Positions 1 through 7,485 of a DNA stretch of 16,366 bases are shown here, piece after piece. The notes below the pieces were generated by a model that saw only the letters and a program-made list of their open reading frames with translations, made no database searches and had not been told where the DNA came from. A program made the position numbers and the translations under genes. How positions within the stretch are numbered: the stretch's first letter is position 1; each line of letters begins with the position of its first letter. The DNA comes from Methylorubrum extorquens (GTDB taxonomy: Bacteria > Pseudomonadota > Alphaproteobacteria > Rhizobiales > Beijerinckiaceae): the NCBI GenBank assembly GCA_019695455.1, contig JAEUAC010000273.1:1-16366 (forward strand), written 5' to 3'.

Positions 1-542
1 AGGCCCCCGTGGCCGTCCTGATGCCCGCTCCGCCGGCGCCCGCCTCCGACGCCGCTCCGCCCTTCGCCGTCCCGCCGCTGCGCTCGCAGCGGATCGCGGA
101 GCCCTTCGAGGCCCTGCGCGACCGCTCGGACGCGACGCTCGCCGCGACCGGCGCCCGGCCGCGCGTCTTCCTGGCCAATCTCGGCCCCATCGCGGCCTTC
201 TCGGCCCGCACGACGTTCGCGAAGAACTTCTTCGAGGCCGGCGGCGTGGAGGCGGTCGGGAACGACGGCTTCCCGGATCGCGCGGCCCTGGTGGCCGCCT
301 TCCGGGACTCGGGCTGTCGCCTCGCCTGCCTGTGCTCGTCGGACGAGGTCTACGCGGACGAGGCGGTCGAGACGGCTCGCGCGCTCGGGGCGGCCGGCGC
401 CGTGGCGCTCTATCTCGCGGGACGGCCGGGCGCCCTGGCGGACGATCTCGCATCCGCGGGCGTCACCCGGTTCGTGGCGGTCGGAAGCGACATCCTGGCG
501 GTCGCCGGGGAGGCCCAGGACCTCGCGGCCACCCAGGCCTGA
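1..542 (+). CDS. mutA: Methylmalonyl-CoA mutase small (beta) subunit, 3' part
   Basis: Partial gene: the frame is open to the left edge, so only about the last 180 residues are present. The visible stretch carries the linker motif RIAEPFEALRD and then PRVFLANLGPIAAFSAR and TFAKNFFEAGGVEAV. These are hallmarks of the C-terminal, cobalamin-binding-like Rossmann domain of the mutase. The B12-ligand motif DxHxxG of the large subunit is absent, and where it should lie the sequence reads GNDGFPDRAAL. That is the pattern of the small, non-catalytic subunit, which pairs with the large subunit to interconvert methylmalonyl-CoA and succinyl-CoA in the cytoplasm. No large-subunit gene follows, although small-then-large is the common order. 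The stop codon is TGA at 540-542 and a hairpin overlaps it. Methylobacterium literature calls this gene mcmB. Confidence 0.88.
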   Translation, partial: APVAVLMPAPPAPASDAAPPFAVPPLRSQRIAEPFEALRDRSDATLAATGARPRVFLANLGPIAAFSARTTFAKNFFEAGGVEAVGNDGFPDRAALVAAFRDSGCRLACLCSSDEVYADEAVETARALGAAGAVALYLAGRPGALADDLASAGVTRFVAVGSDILAVAGEAQDLAATQA

Positions 543-563
543 CGGTCACGCTCCGTTGACCGT
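542..563 (+). terminator. Hairpin at the mutA stop codon, possible terminator
   Basis: A perfect 7-base inverted repeat, ACGGTCA (542-548) and TGACCGT (557-563), with an 8-base loop, begins on the last base of the mutA stop codon. No T-run follows, so intrinsic termination is uncertain. It could instead protect the transcript's 3' end. Confidence 0.4.
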
Positions 564-656
564 GAGACCCTCGAAACCATGCCTCTTGAGCCCCGGGCAA
601 GGTTCCGGGCGCAGAGATCCGCCGACGAGCGGCCGCAACGGCCGCCGGGGGCATCG

Positions 657-737
657 ATGGTTCGAACGGTTCTGTGCTTCACGCTCGGAGCGGTCTCGCC
701 GCTCGCGGGCGTGATCTGGCTCATCGTGGCCTTCTGA
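657..737 (+). CDS. Possible 26-residue single-pass membrane peptide
   Basis: An ATG at 657 opens a 26-codon frame ending in TGA at 735-737. The peptide starts MVRTVLCFTLG and continues with an almost uninterrupted hydrophobic segment ending GVIWLIVAF. One Arg near the start and no other charge would suit an N-in transmembrane peptide. A G-rich run at 647-651 lies 5 bases upstream, only a mediocre ribosome-binding site. It stands between mutA and the convergent SWIB gene with a strong hairpin just downstream. I do not recognise a family. It could be chance, since GC-rich DNA readily encodes Leu, Val and Ala, although the compact hydrophobic composition and position favour a real small gene modestly. 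Confidence 0.35.
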   Translation: MVRTVLCFTLGAVSPLAGVIWLIVAF

Positions 738-743
738 AACGCA

Positions 744-769
744 CATCGCCCCGCCGAGGCGGAGCGATG
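744..769. terminator. Hairpin between convergent small ORF and SWIB gene
   Basis: A near-perfect inverted repeat of 12 bases per arm, with one C-A mismatch, runs from CATCGCC at 744 to GAGCGATG ending at 769 with a tiny central loop. It lies between the end of the 26-codon ORF (737) and the stop of the minus-strand SWIB gene (810). It could serve transcripts from both sides. There is no clear T-run; on the minus strand the hairpin is followed by TGCGTTTC, which is weakly T-rich. Confidence 0.45.
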
Positions 770-809
770 CAGCGGCGGACGGGGTCCGCCGCGTCGGCCG
801 ATCCTGGGA

Positions 810-1130
810 TCAGCTGAGATGCTTGGACAGGTGCTTGTTCATCTCGAACATGGTCACCTTGTCGACGCCGAACACCTTCTTCAGCTTGTCGTCGGCCAGG
901 ATCTCGCGGCCGTTCTTCGGGTTCTGAAGCTTGTTCGACTTGATGTATTCCCAGACCTTGGACACGACCTCGGTCCGCGGGAGCGGCTTCGCGCCGACGA
1001 TGGCGCCGAGTTCCTTGGAGGGGGTCATCGGCTTCATGAGGGCCGGGTTCACCTTCTTGGGCGGGGCGTCCTTCGCGGCGGCGTCCTTCGCCGGGGCCGC
1101 CTTGGTGGTCTTGCCTGCTTCCTTGGCCAT
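810..1130 (-). CDS. SWIB/MDM2-domain protein
   Basis: A 106-residue cytoplasmic protein with a Lys/Ala/Pro-rich basic tail of about 28 residues (KTTKAAPAKDAAAKDA) followed by a SWIB/MDM2 fold (about residues 29-104). Characteristic segments are LPRTEVVSKVWEYIKSN, LQNPKNGREILADD and KKVFGVDKVTMFEMNKHL. SWIB domains are known from eukaryotic chromatin remodelers and from chlamydial and proteobacterial proteins. The bacterial stand-alone forms have no firmly established role, and the basic tail suggests a nucleoid or nucleic-acid partner (inference). Start choice: an in-frame ATG at 1139 abuts the Shine-Dalgarno sequence AGAGGAG with zero spacing, while the ATG at 1130 lies 9 bases from it, so 1130 is preferred. 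The gene stands alone and converges on the small upstream ORF. Confidence 0.85.
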   Translation of the reverse strand: MAKEAGKTTKAAPAKDAAAKDAPPKKVNPALMKPMTPSKELGAIVGAKPLPRTEVVSKVWEYIKSNKLQNPKNGREILADDKLKKVFGVDKVTMFEMNKHLSKHLS

Positions 1131-1432
1131 TCCCGCCATCTCCTCTCTGTCACGGAATCGTCCGCTGCGCGGTCGCCTCCTTGGGCGGCAGAGAGGGGCG
1201 CGTCAACGGCTGGGTCACGCGTTTGTCGAAAATGACGCCGTCCTGCGGCCCCTGGCGCAGGGTTATCGACAGCCCATCCGGCCCGCGCGTCCCGCAGATC
1301 AGGCCGGGCCTCCGCCACCTACATTGAAGTTATTTCAAATATAAGCTCTTGCACCGCCTCGCCTTTTCGGTTGCCTCGGGCGGCCGGCCGTGGTCAAGCC
1401 GCCGGGTCGGGGATCGAGCCGGAGACCATTGC
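1131..1432. other. Non-coding gap between divergent SWIB and iron-transport genes
   Basis: About 300 bases with no convincing gene. The SWIB ribosome-binding site is at its left end. A TTGACG hexamer on the minus strand (1201-1206) could be a -35 element for SWIB, but no matching -10 is clear. The segment 1323-1345 is strikingly AT-rich compared with its surroundings and holds a dyad, listed separately. The right end holds GGAG (1421-1424), the ribosome-binding site of the binding-protein gene. Confidence 0.6.
1323..1345 (+). promoter_or_regulatory. AT-rich dyad upstream of ferric-iron transporter, candidate operator/promoter
   Basis: Within GC-rich flanks, 1324-1338 reads TTGAA-N5-TTCAA, a perfect 5-base dyad. 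The overlapping stretch 1330-1344 reads TTATTT-CAA-ATATAA, a palindrome with one mismatch per arm. TATAAG at 1340-1345 could act as a -10 element, with no good -35 at the proper distance. The position, about 90 bases before the binding-protein start, and the AT-rich dyad recall iron-responsive operators (Irr ICE box, RirA iron box, Fur/Mur box). The spacing matches none of them exactly: GAA and TTC are 5 apart, while the ICE box has 3. Which regulator binds, if any, is inference. Confidence 0.45.
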
Positions 1433-2461
1433 GTGGCGGAAGTGTCGAAGATCGTGCGGGCCGCGTTCGCCGCCGGGATCCTCCTGGCCGGCGCCCGGAC
1501 CGCCACGGCCGCCGAGGTCGTGAACGTCTACACGAACCGCGAGCCGGGCCAGTACTCGGCGACACTCGACGAGTTCACCAAGGCGACCGGCATCAAGGTG
1601 AACGCCATCTTCTCGGAGCAGGGCCTCGCCGAGCGGATCGCCGCCGAGGGCGAGAAGAGCCCGGCCGACGTCCTCATCACGGTCGATATCGGGCGCCTGC
1701 AGCAGGCGATCGATCTCGGCGTCGCGCAGCCCATCCGGTCGGCGGCCGTGGACGCGGCCGTGCCGCGCAACCTGCACGATGCGGACGACCTCTGGACGGC
1801 GCTCTCCATGCGGGCGCGCACCATCTACACGTCGAAGGAGCGCGTGCCCGAGACCGCCCTCACCTACGAGGGCCTCGCCGATCCCAAGTGGAAGGGCAAG
1901 GTCTGCACCCGCTCCTTCCAGCACCCCTACAACACGGCCCTCACCGCGGCCTTCCTGGTCAAGCACGGAGAGGCGAAGACGAAGGCGTGGCTCGAGGGCG
2001 TGAAGGCCAACCTCGCCAAGAAGCCGTCCGGCGGGGACCGCGACGTGGCGAAGGACATCGCGGCCGGGATCTGCGACGTCGGCCTCGGCAATTCCTACTA
2101 CGTCGGCCTGATGACCAACGGGAAGAACGAGGACCAGAAGAGGTGGGCGGCCGCCGTGCGTCCCGTGCTGCCGACCTTCGAGAACGGCGGCACCCAGGTG
2201 AACATCTCGGGCGCCGTGATCGCGAAGCACGCGCCGAACCGCGCCAATGCCGAGAAGCTGCTGGCCTACATGGTCTCGCCCGAGGCGCAGCACGTCTTCG
2301 CCGACGTGAACTACGAATACCCGGTCAGGGCTGGCGTGGCCGTGAACCCGCTCATCGCGGCCTTCGGCACGCTGAAGCCGGACCCGATGAAGCTGTCGGA
2401 CGTCGCCAAGGCCCGCAAGCGCGCCAGCGAACTCGTCGACGAGGTCGGATTCGACCGCTGA
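1433..2461 (+). CDS. Fe(3+) ABC transporter, periplasmic iron-binding protein (FutA/FbpA-like)
   Basis: A 342-residue secreted binding protein that would capture ferric iron in the periplasm and pass it to the permease encoded next. The GTG start at 1433 is preferred because GGAG lies 8 bases upstream and it gives a compact signal peptide (hydrophobic AAFAAGILLAG, cleavage after ATAA at about residue 27). The mature protein begins EVVNVYTNREPG, then GLAERIAAEG, SPADVLITVDIGRLQ and LADPKWKGKVCTR, all typical of FutA-type proteins. Tyr33, Tyr166, Tyr222 and Tyr223 (NSYY) sit where family members use tyrosines to bind iron. Cys158 and Cys214 could form a disulfide. A TTG at 1349 would extend the frame, but the added residues have no signal-peptide logic. 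The permease gene begins 30 bases after the stop. Confidence 0.9.
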   Translation: MAEVSKIVRAAFAAGILLAGARTATAAEVVNVYTNREPGQYSATLDEFTKATGIKVNAIFSEQGLAERIAAEGEKSPADVLITVDIGRLQQAIDLGVAQPIRSAAVDAAVPRNLHDADDLWTALSMRARTIYTSKERVPETALTYEGLADPKWKGKVCTRSFQHPYNTALTAAFLVKHGEAKTKAWLEGVKANLAKKPSGGDRDVAKDIAAGICDVGLGNSYYVGLMTNGKNEDQKRWAAAVRPVLPTFENGGTQVNISGAVIAKHAPNRANAEKLLAYMVSPEAQHVFADVNYEYPVRAGVAVNPLIAAFGTLKPDPMKLSDVAKARKRASELVDEVGFDR

Positions 2462-4131
2462 GCGTGCCGGTGCCCGATCGGGATTGAGCGCGTGGCGCTC
2501 CTTCCCGCGCTTCTCGGGGCCGCCCTCGTGGCGGCCCCGCTCGTCTCGCTCGTCCTGATGGCGGTCTCGGGCGGCTCCGACGCCCTCTCGACGCTCGCCG
2601 GCAGCGTCCTGCCGGACGCGCTGCGCCAGACGGCCCTCCTGCTCGGGGGCGTCGCCCTCCTCGCCGGCACGATCGGCGCGGCGACGGCGTGGCTCGTCAC
2701 GGCCTACCGCTTCCCCGGATCGCGCGTCCTGAGCTGGCTCCTGCCGCTGCCGATGGCGGTGCCGACCTACGTGACGGCGCTCGTCTACGTCGAGCTGCTC
2801 GATGCGGCGGGGCCCGTCCGCACCGCCCTGCGCCAGGCCTTCGGACGCCAGGTCTCGGATGGCTGGTTCCCGGAGGTCCGGTCCCTGCCGGGCTGCATCC
2901 TCCTCCTGTCCTTCGTCCTCTATCCCTACGTGTTCGTGGCGCTCCGGGCCTCGTTCCTCGGGCGCGAGCCGTCGATCGCGGCGGCCGCGCGCGTGCACGG
3001 CGCCTCCCCGCTCCGCACCTTCCGTCACGTGGCCCTGCCGCTCGCGCGGCCGGCGCTCGCGGCCGGCGTGACGCTGGTCCTGCTGGAGGCGCTGAACGAC
3101 ATCGGCGCGAGCGAGTATCTCGGCGTCCGCACGCTGACGGTCTCGGCCTACACGGCCTGGCTCGAACGGGGCGACCTCGTCGGGGCGACGCAGATCGCCT
3201 GTTCGGCGCTCGCCGTGGTGGCCCTCATCCTGCTGGTCGAGGCGGCGTCGCGGGAGCGATCCGGCTTCGCGGCCTCGGCCGCCGCGACGGCGCGGCACGA
3301 GCCCGCGCCGCTCGACGGCTGGGCCGCCGGTTCGGCGACGCTCGCCTGCGCGGCGCCCATCGCGATCGGCTTCGTCGTGCCCTGCGCCTTCCTGGTCCGG
3401 GAGATCCTCCGGCGGGACCTCGTCCGCACAATGTCGCCCGCGTTCCCGGCCCAGATCGGCTACACGCTCGCCTTCGCGGGCGCCGCGACCCTCGTCGTGA
3501 TCCTCTGGTCCGTCGCGATCGGGATCGCCGGCCGGAGCCGGCCGACGCGGCTGGCGCGCGCGTTCGGAGGGCTCGCCGGGTTCGGCTACGCCGTGCCGGG
3601 CACGGTGCTCGTGCTCGGCCTCCTGCCGGTCTTCATGGGGGCGGACGGCCTCCTGTCCGGGGCGATCACGGCGGTCTCCGGCTACGAGCCGGGCCTGCTC
3701 CTGATCGGCTCGGGCGCCGGCATCGTCCTCGCCTACACGATCCGGTTCATGCGGATCGGGACCGGCGCCGTCGCGGCGCAGTTCGCCCAGATCCCCGTCG
3801 AGGTGGAGCATGTGGCGCGTACCCTCGGCGCGCGCCCACGCGCCCTGGCGCGCCAGATCCAGCTGCCGCTGCTGCGGCCGGCCGTCGCAGGCGCCGCGCT
3901 GCTCGTCTTCGTCGATGCCCTGAAGGAGCTTCCGGCGACGCTGCTGCTGCGCCCGCTCAACGTCGAGACCCTGGCGACGCTCGTCTACGGCGCGAATTCG
4001 CGAGGCCTGTTCGAGGACGGCGCGCTCGCGGCCCTCCTGATCGTGCTGGCGGGTCTGGGGCCCGTGATCTGGCTGACGCGCGCCACGCGCGTCCGGGCGA
4101 CCGCTCCCGGCGATCGCCCGGCCAGGGCACC

Positions 4132-4812
<681 letters not shown>

Positions 4813-4824
4813 GGTGTCTGCTCC

Positions 4825-5529
4825 TCAGGCTGCGCGCTTGCGGACGGTCCGCTGCTCGATCCGCTTCTCCGCCTGCGGCGTATGGATGATCCGCTTCACG
4901 AAGATGCCGGCCGTCATGATGGTGTCGGGGTCGATCTCGCCCGGCTCGACCAGGTTCTCGACCTGCGCGACCGTGACCCGGGCGGCCGTCGCCATCATCG
5001 GGTTGAAGTTGCGGGCCGTCTTTCGATAGACGAGGTTGCCCTCGCTATCGCCCTTCCAGGCGTGCACCACGGCGAGGTCGGCGACCAGCCCCGTCTCCAT
5101 GACGTAGTGCTCGCCCCCGAACTCCCGGGTCTCCTTGCCTTCGGCGATCAAGGTGCCGTATCCCGTCTTCGTGTAGAAGGCCGGGATGCCCGCGCCGCCC
5201 GCCCGAATACGTTCCGCGAGCGTTCCCTGCGGGTTGAATTCGATCTCGAGTTCGCCGGCCAGATATTGCTGCGCGAACAGCTTGTTCTCGCCGACGTACG
5301 ACGAGATCATCTTGCGGATCTGGCGCGTCTCGAGCAGCAGGCCGAGTCCGGCGCCGTCGATGCCGGCATTGTTGGAGATGACCGTGAGACCCTTCACGCC
5401 GCTGTCCCGGATGGCGCCGATCAGCACGTCCGGCACGCCGCAGAGGCCGAAGCCGCCGGCCATGACGGTCATGTCGTCCTTCAGCACGCCGGCGAGCGCC
5501 GCCGTCGCATCCGCGTGAACCTTCCTCAT
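4825..5529 (-). CDS. scoA: 3-oxoacid CoA-transferase subunit A
   Basis: A 234-residue alpha subunit of the CoA-transferase. It carries the family signature GGFGLCGVP (residues 25-33), followed by LTVISNNAG, ISSYVGENK, ELEIEFNPQGTLAERIRAGGAGIPAFYT and the C-terminal segment NFNPMMATAARVTVAQVE. The ATG at 5529 is preceded by a strong GGGAGGA four bases upstream; the frame stays open further upstream but that extension is unconserved arginine-rich shadow sequence. It is the first gene of a two-gene operon with scoB and is divergent from the AsmA-like gene. Acetoacetate activation is the simplest role, which would link it to the BKACE gene at 8890-9816, whose reaction releases acetoacetate (inference). 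Confidence 0.9.
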   Translation of the reverse strand: MRKVHADATAALAGVLKDDMTVMAGGFGLCGVPDVLIGAIRDSGVKGLTVISNNAGIDGAGLGLLLETRQIRKMISSYVGENKLFAQQYLAGELEIEFNPQGTLAERIRAGGAGIPAFYTKTGYGTLIAEGKETREFGGEHYVMETGLVADLAVVHAWKGDSEGNLVYRKTARNFNPMMATAARVTVAQVENLVEPGEIDPDTIMTAGIFVKRIIHTPQAEKRIEQRTVRKRAA

Positions 5530-5617
5530 CGAGTCCTCCCGGACGGCGCGCCGGGCCGTCGGGCCGTCTCTAGCGCGCGGCCCCCGGCGGCGTCCACAAC
5601 GCTCTCCTCCCCGCCGT

Positions 5618-5646
5618 TTGACCCGACGCTCGCGGAGGCGAATGCT
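5618..5646 (+). promoter_or_regulatory. Candidate promoter of the AsmA-like gene
   Basis: TTGACC (5618-5623) is followed after exactly 17 bases by AATGCT (5641-5646). The -35 matches the alphaproteobacterial housekeeping consensus well and the -10 only partly. If used, transcription would begin near 5653, which agrees with the GTG start at 5702 and not with the ATG at 5642. Confidence 0.3.
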
Positions 5647-5662
5647 CGCGCCGTCTCCGGCA

Positions 5663-5679
5663 GGCGGCCGCCGGCCGCC
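5663..5679 (+). repeat. Perfect GC hairpin just before the AsmA-like gene
   Basis: GGCGGCC (5663-5669) and GGCCGCC (5673-5679) form a perfect 7-base inverted repeat with a 3-base loop, ending 22 bases before the chosen GTG start. If the leader is non-coding, this stem could modulate translation. If the upstream ATG at 5642 is used, it is simply coding sequence. Confidence 0.4.
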
Positions 5680-5701
5680 CTCGCCGGCTGAGGGAACGCC
5701 C

Positions 5702-7456
5702 GTGCAAGAGACGGCTCCGTCCGGGCGGCCCCGGATCCTCCGCGTTCCCTGGCGCCTGCCGCTCGCGCTGCTGGCGGGCCTGATTTTGCTGGCGGCGGCC
5801 GTCGCGCCCTGGACGGTCTCGAGCGAGCGGCTGGCGGCGACGCTCACGGAGCGGGCGGCGGCCCGATCCGGCATCCGCATCGTGCCGAACGGGCGCGCGT
5901 CGATCGCCCTTCTCCCGATCCCGCGCATCAAGCTCGCCCGGGCCAGCGTCGAGGCGCCCGGCGGCAGCATCCTGGTCAAGGATGCGCAGATCCGGGCCGA
6001 GCTCGCCTTCCTCCCCCTGCTCGCCGGCCGCATCGTGCCCGTGGAGGCGACCGTCGTCGGAGGCGCGGTCGCGGCCGACCGCCTGCCCGACGGACGCATT
6101 CCCTGGATGACGGCCCTCGCCTCCGTCTTCGCGGCCGAGGCGCGCACGGGCGACGCTCGCCTGCGCCGCCTCGTGCTGCTGCACACCCGCATCGACCTGC
6201 AGGATCCCGTCTCGGGCGTCGCGGACCGGCTCGACGACGTCTCGGCCGTCCTGGGCCAGGCCGGCGGTCCCGGGAGCGTGGACGTGGCGGGCTCCGCCCG
6301 CTGGCGCGGCGAGGCCGTCGAGTTCCAGGCCTCGGTCGGCGGCAACGGAACGACGAGCGCGGCGGGCGGCGAGACCGTCAGCGTGACGGCGAAGTCCCGT
6401 CACGGTCGCGCGACGGCGACCGGCACGCTCGGCCTCGGTGGGACGGGGCTGCGCTTCTCCGGCGAGGTGTCGGCGGCGACGCCGTCGATCCGCGACTTCG
6501 CGGGCTGGCTCGGGCGCACCCTGCCGCCGGACACCGATCGCTCGGCCTCGATCGAGGGCACCGTGCGGGCCGATCGGGCGCGGATCGACGTCGTCGGCCT
6601 CGCGATCGGGCTCGGGCGGGACCGGCTCGACGGGGCCTTGTCGGCGATCAACGACGGGCAGCCGGACGTGCGGGCGACGCTCGCCGGCACGTCGCTCGAT
6701 CTCGAATGGCTGCGCCTCGCGATCGCACCCGCCATCGCCGCCTGGAGCGAGACGGGCGCGCAGCTCGGCCTCCCCTCCCCCGATCTCGATCTCCGGCTCT
6801 CCGCCGCGGAGCTTAAGCTCGGCAGCCTCACGTTGCGGGATGCGGCCGCGAGCCTCATCGTCGAGGGCGATCGCGTGGAGGCGACGCTGCTGCGGGCCGG
6901 GCTCGACGGCGGGGTGGCGAAGGGCCGTGTCCAGGCGGTCCTCGGATCCGACAGGCGGTCCTTGAAGCTGCAGGGCAGCATCGACGGCGTCGAGGCCGCC
7001 CCCTTCCTGACGGCGTTCGGCCTTCCTCCGGGCCTGTCCGGCAAGACGTCCGCACAGACGTCGGTCGAGAGCAGCGCGACGGCCGGCGCGAGCCTGCTCG
7101 GCGCCCTCGCCGGGCGCGCGGTGGTGACGCTGCGGCGGGGGGCGCTCGCCGGCCTCGACGTTCCGGCGGCGCTCCGGCGGCCGGACCAGCCCGCGGCCGG
7201 ACGGGGCGGCCGGACCGACTTCCAGACGGTGCAGCTCGCGATCCGCATCGCCGACGGCGTGGCCGAGATCGCCGACGGCACGCTCGACTCGTCGGCCCTG
7301 AAGGCATCCCTCGAGGGACGGATCTCGCTCCCCGCCCGCTTCGTGAGCTTCCGGGCGGTGGCCGCCCAGCCCACGGGCCCGGGCGTGACGGTGGACGTCA
7401 ACGGGCCGTGGTCGGACCCGAACGTGGTCTCGAGCCCGCCGCCGCTCGGGCGCTGA
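5702..7456 (+). CDS. AsmA-family envelope protein
   Basis: About 584 residues. A short cytoplasmic N-terminus is followed by one transmembrane helix (LALLAGLILLAAAVAPW, about residues 20-37), and the remainder is probably periplasmic. After the helix comes VSSERLAATLTERAAARSGI and, further on, LLPIPRIKLARASVEAPGG, the typical AsmA opening. A long region of repeated beta-rich units (RITLRDA-like elements such as ELKLGSLTLRDAAASLIVEGD) follows. AsmA-like proteins are known to affect outer-membrane assembly and are thought to act in lipid transport between membranes; the exact role here is unknown. The GTG at 5702 has GAGGGA six bases upstream and gives a compact N-terminus. An ATG at 5642 with GGAGG is an alternative that adds 20 proline- and arginine-rich residues. 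It is divergent from scoA and convergent with rarA. Confidence 0.85.
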   Translation: MQETAPSGRPRILRVPWRLPLALLAGLILLAAAVAPWTVSSERLAATLTERAAARSGIRIVPNGRASIALLPIPRIKLARASVEAPGGSILVKDAQIRAELAFLPLLAGRIVPVEATVVGGAVAADRLPDGRIPWMTALASVFAAEARTGDARLRRLVLLHTRIDLQDPVSGVADRLDDVSAVLGQAGGPGSVDVAGSARWRGEAVEFQASVGGNGTTSAAGGETVSVTAKSRHGRATATGTLGLGGTGLRFSGEVSAATPSIRDFAGWLGRTLPPDTDRSASIEGTVRADRARIDVVGLAIGLGRDRLDGALSAINDGQPDVRATLAGTSLDLEWLRLAIAPAIAAWSETGAQLGLPSPDLDLRLSAAELKLGSLTLRDAAASLIVEGDRVEATLLRAGLDGGVAKGRVQAVLGSDRRSLKLQGSIDGVEAAPFLTAFGLPPGLSGKTSAQTSVESSATAGASLLGALAGRAVVTLRRGALAGLDVPAALRRPDQPAAGRGGRTDFQTVQLAIRIADGVAEIADGTLDSSALKASLEGRISLPARFVSFRAVAAQPTGPGVTVDVNGPWSDPNVVSSPPPLGR

Positions 7457-7480
7457 TCCGCCGTCCCGGCAGCGGGCGGA
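7457..7480. terminator. Weak hairpin between convergent AsmA-like gene and rarA
   Basis: TCCGCC (7457-7462) and GGCGGA (7475-7480) pair perfectly across a 12-base loop in the 29-base gap between the two stop codons. Position suggests a shared terminator, but the stem is short and no T-run follows. Confidence 0.3.
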
Positions 7481-7485
7481 GGCGC

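Noticed and set aside
1131..1432. Possible small genes in the gap before the iron-binding protein
   Set aside because: Frames there are extensions of flanking genes or lack ribosome-binding sites and recognisable composition.
1394..3811. 805-codon minus-strand open frame opposite the iron transporter
   Set aside because: Antisense shadow of a binding protein and permease with clear family motifs.
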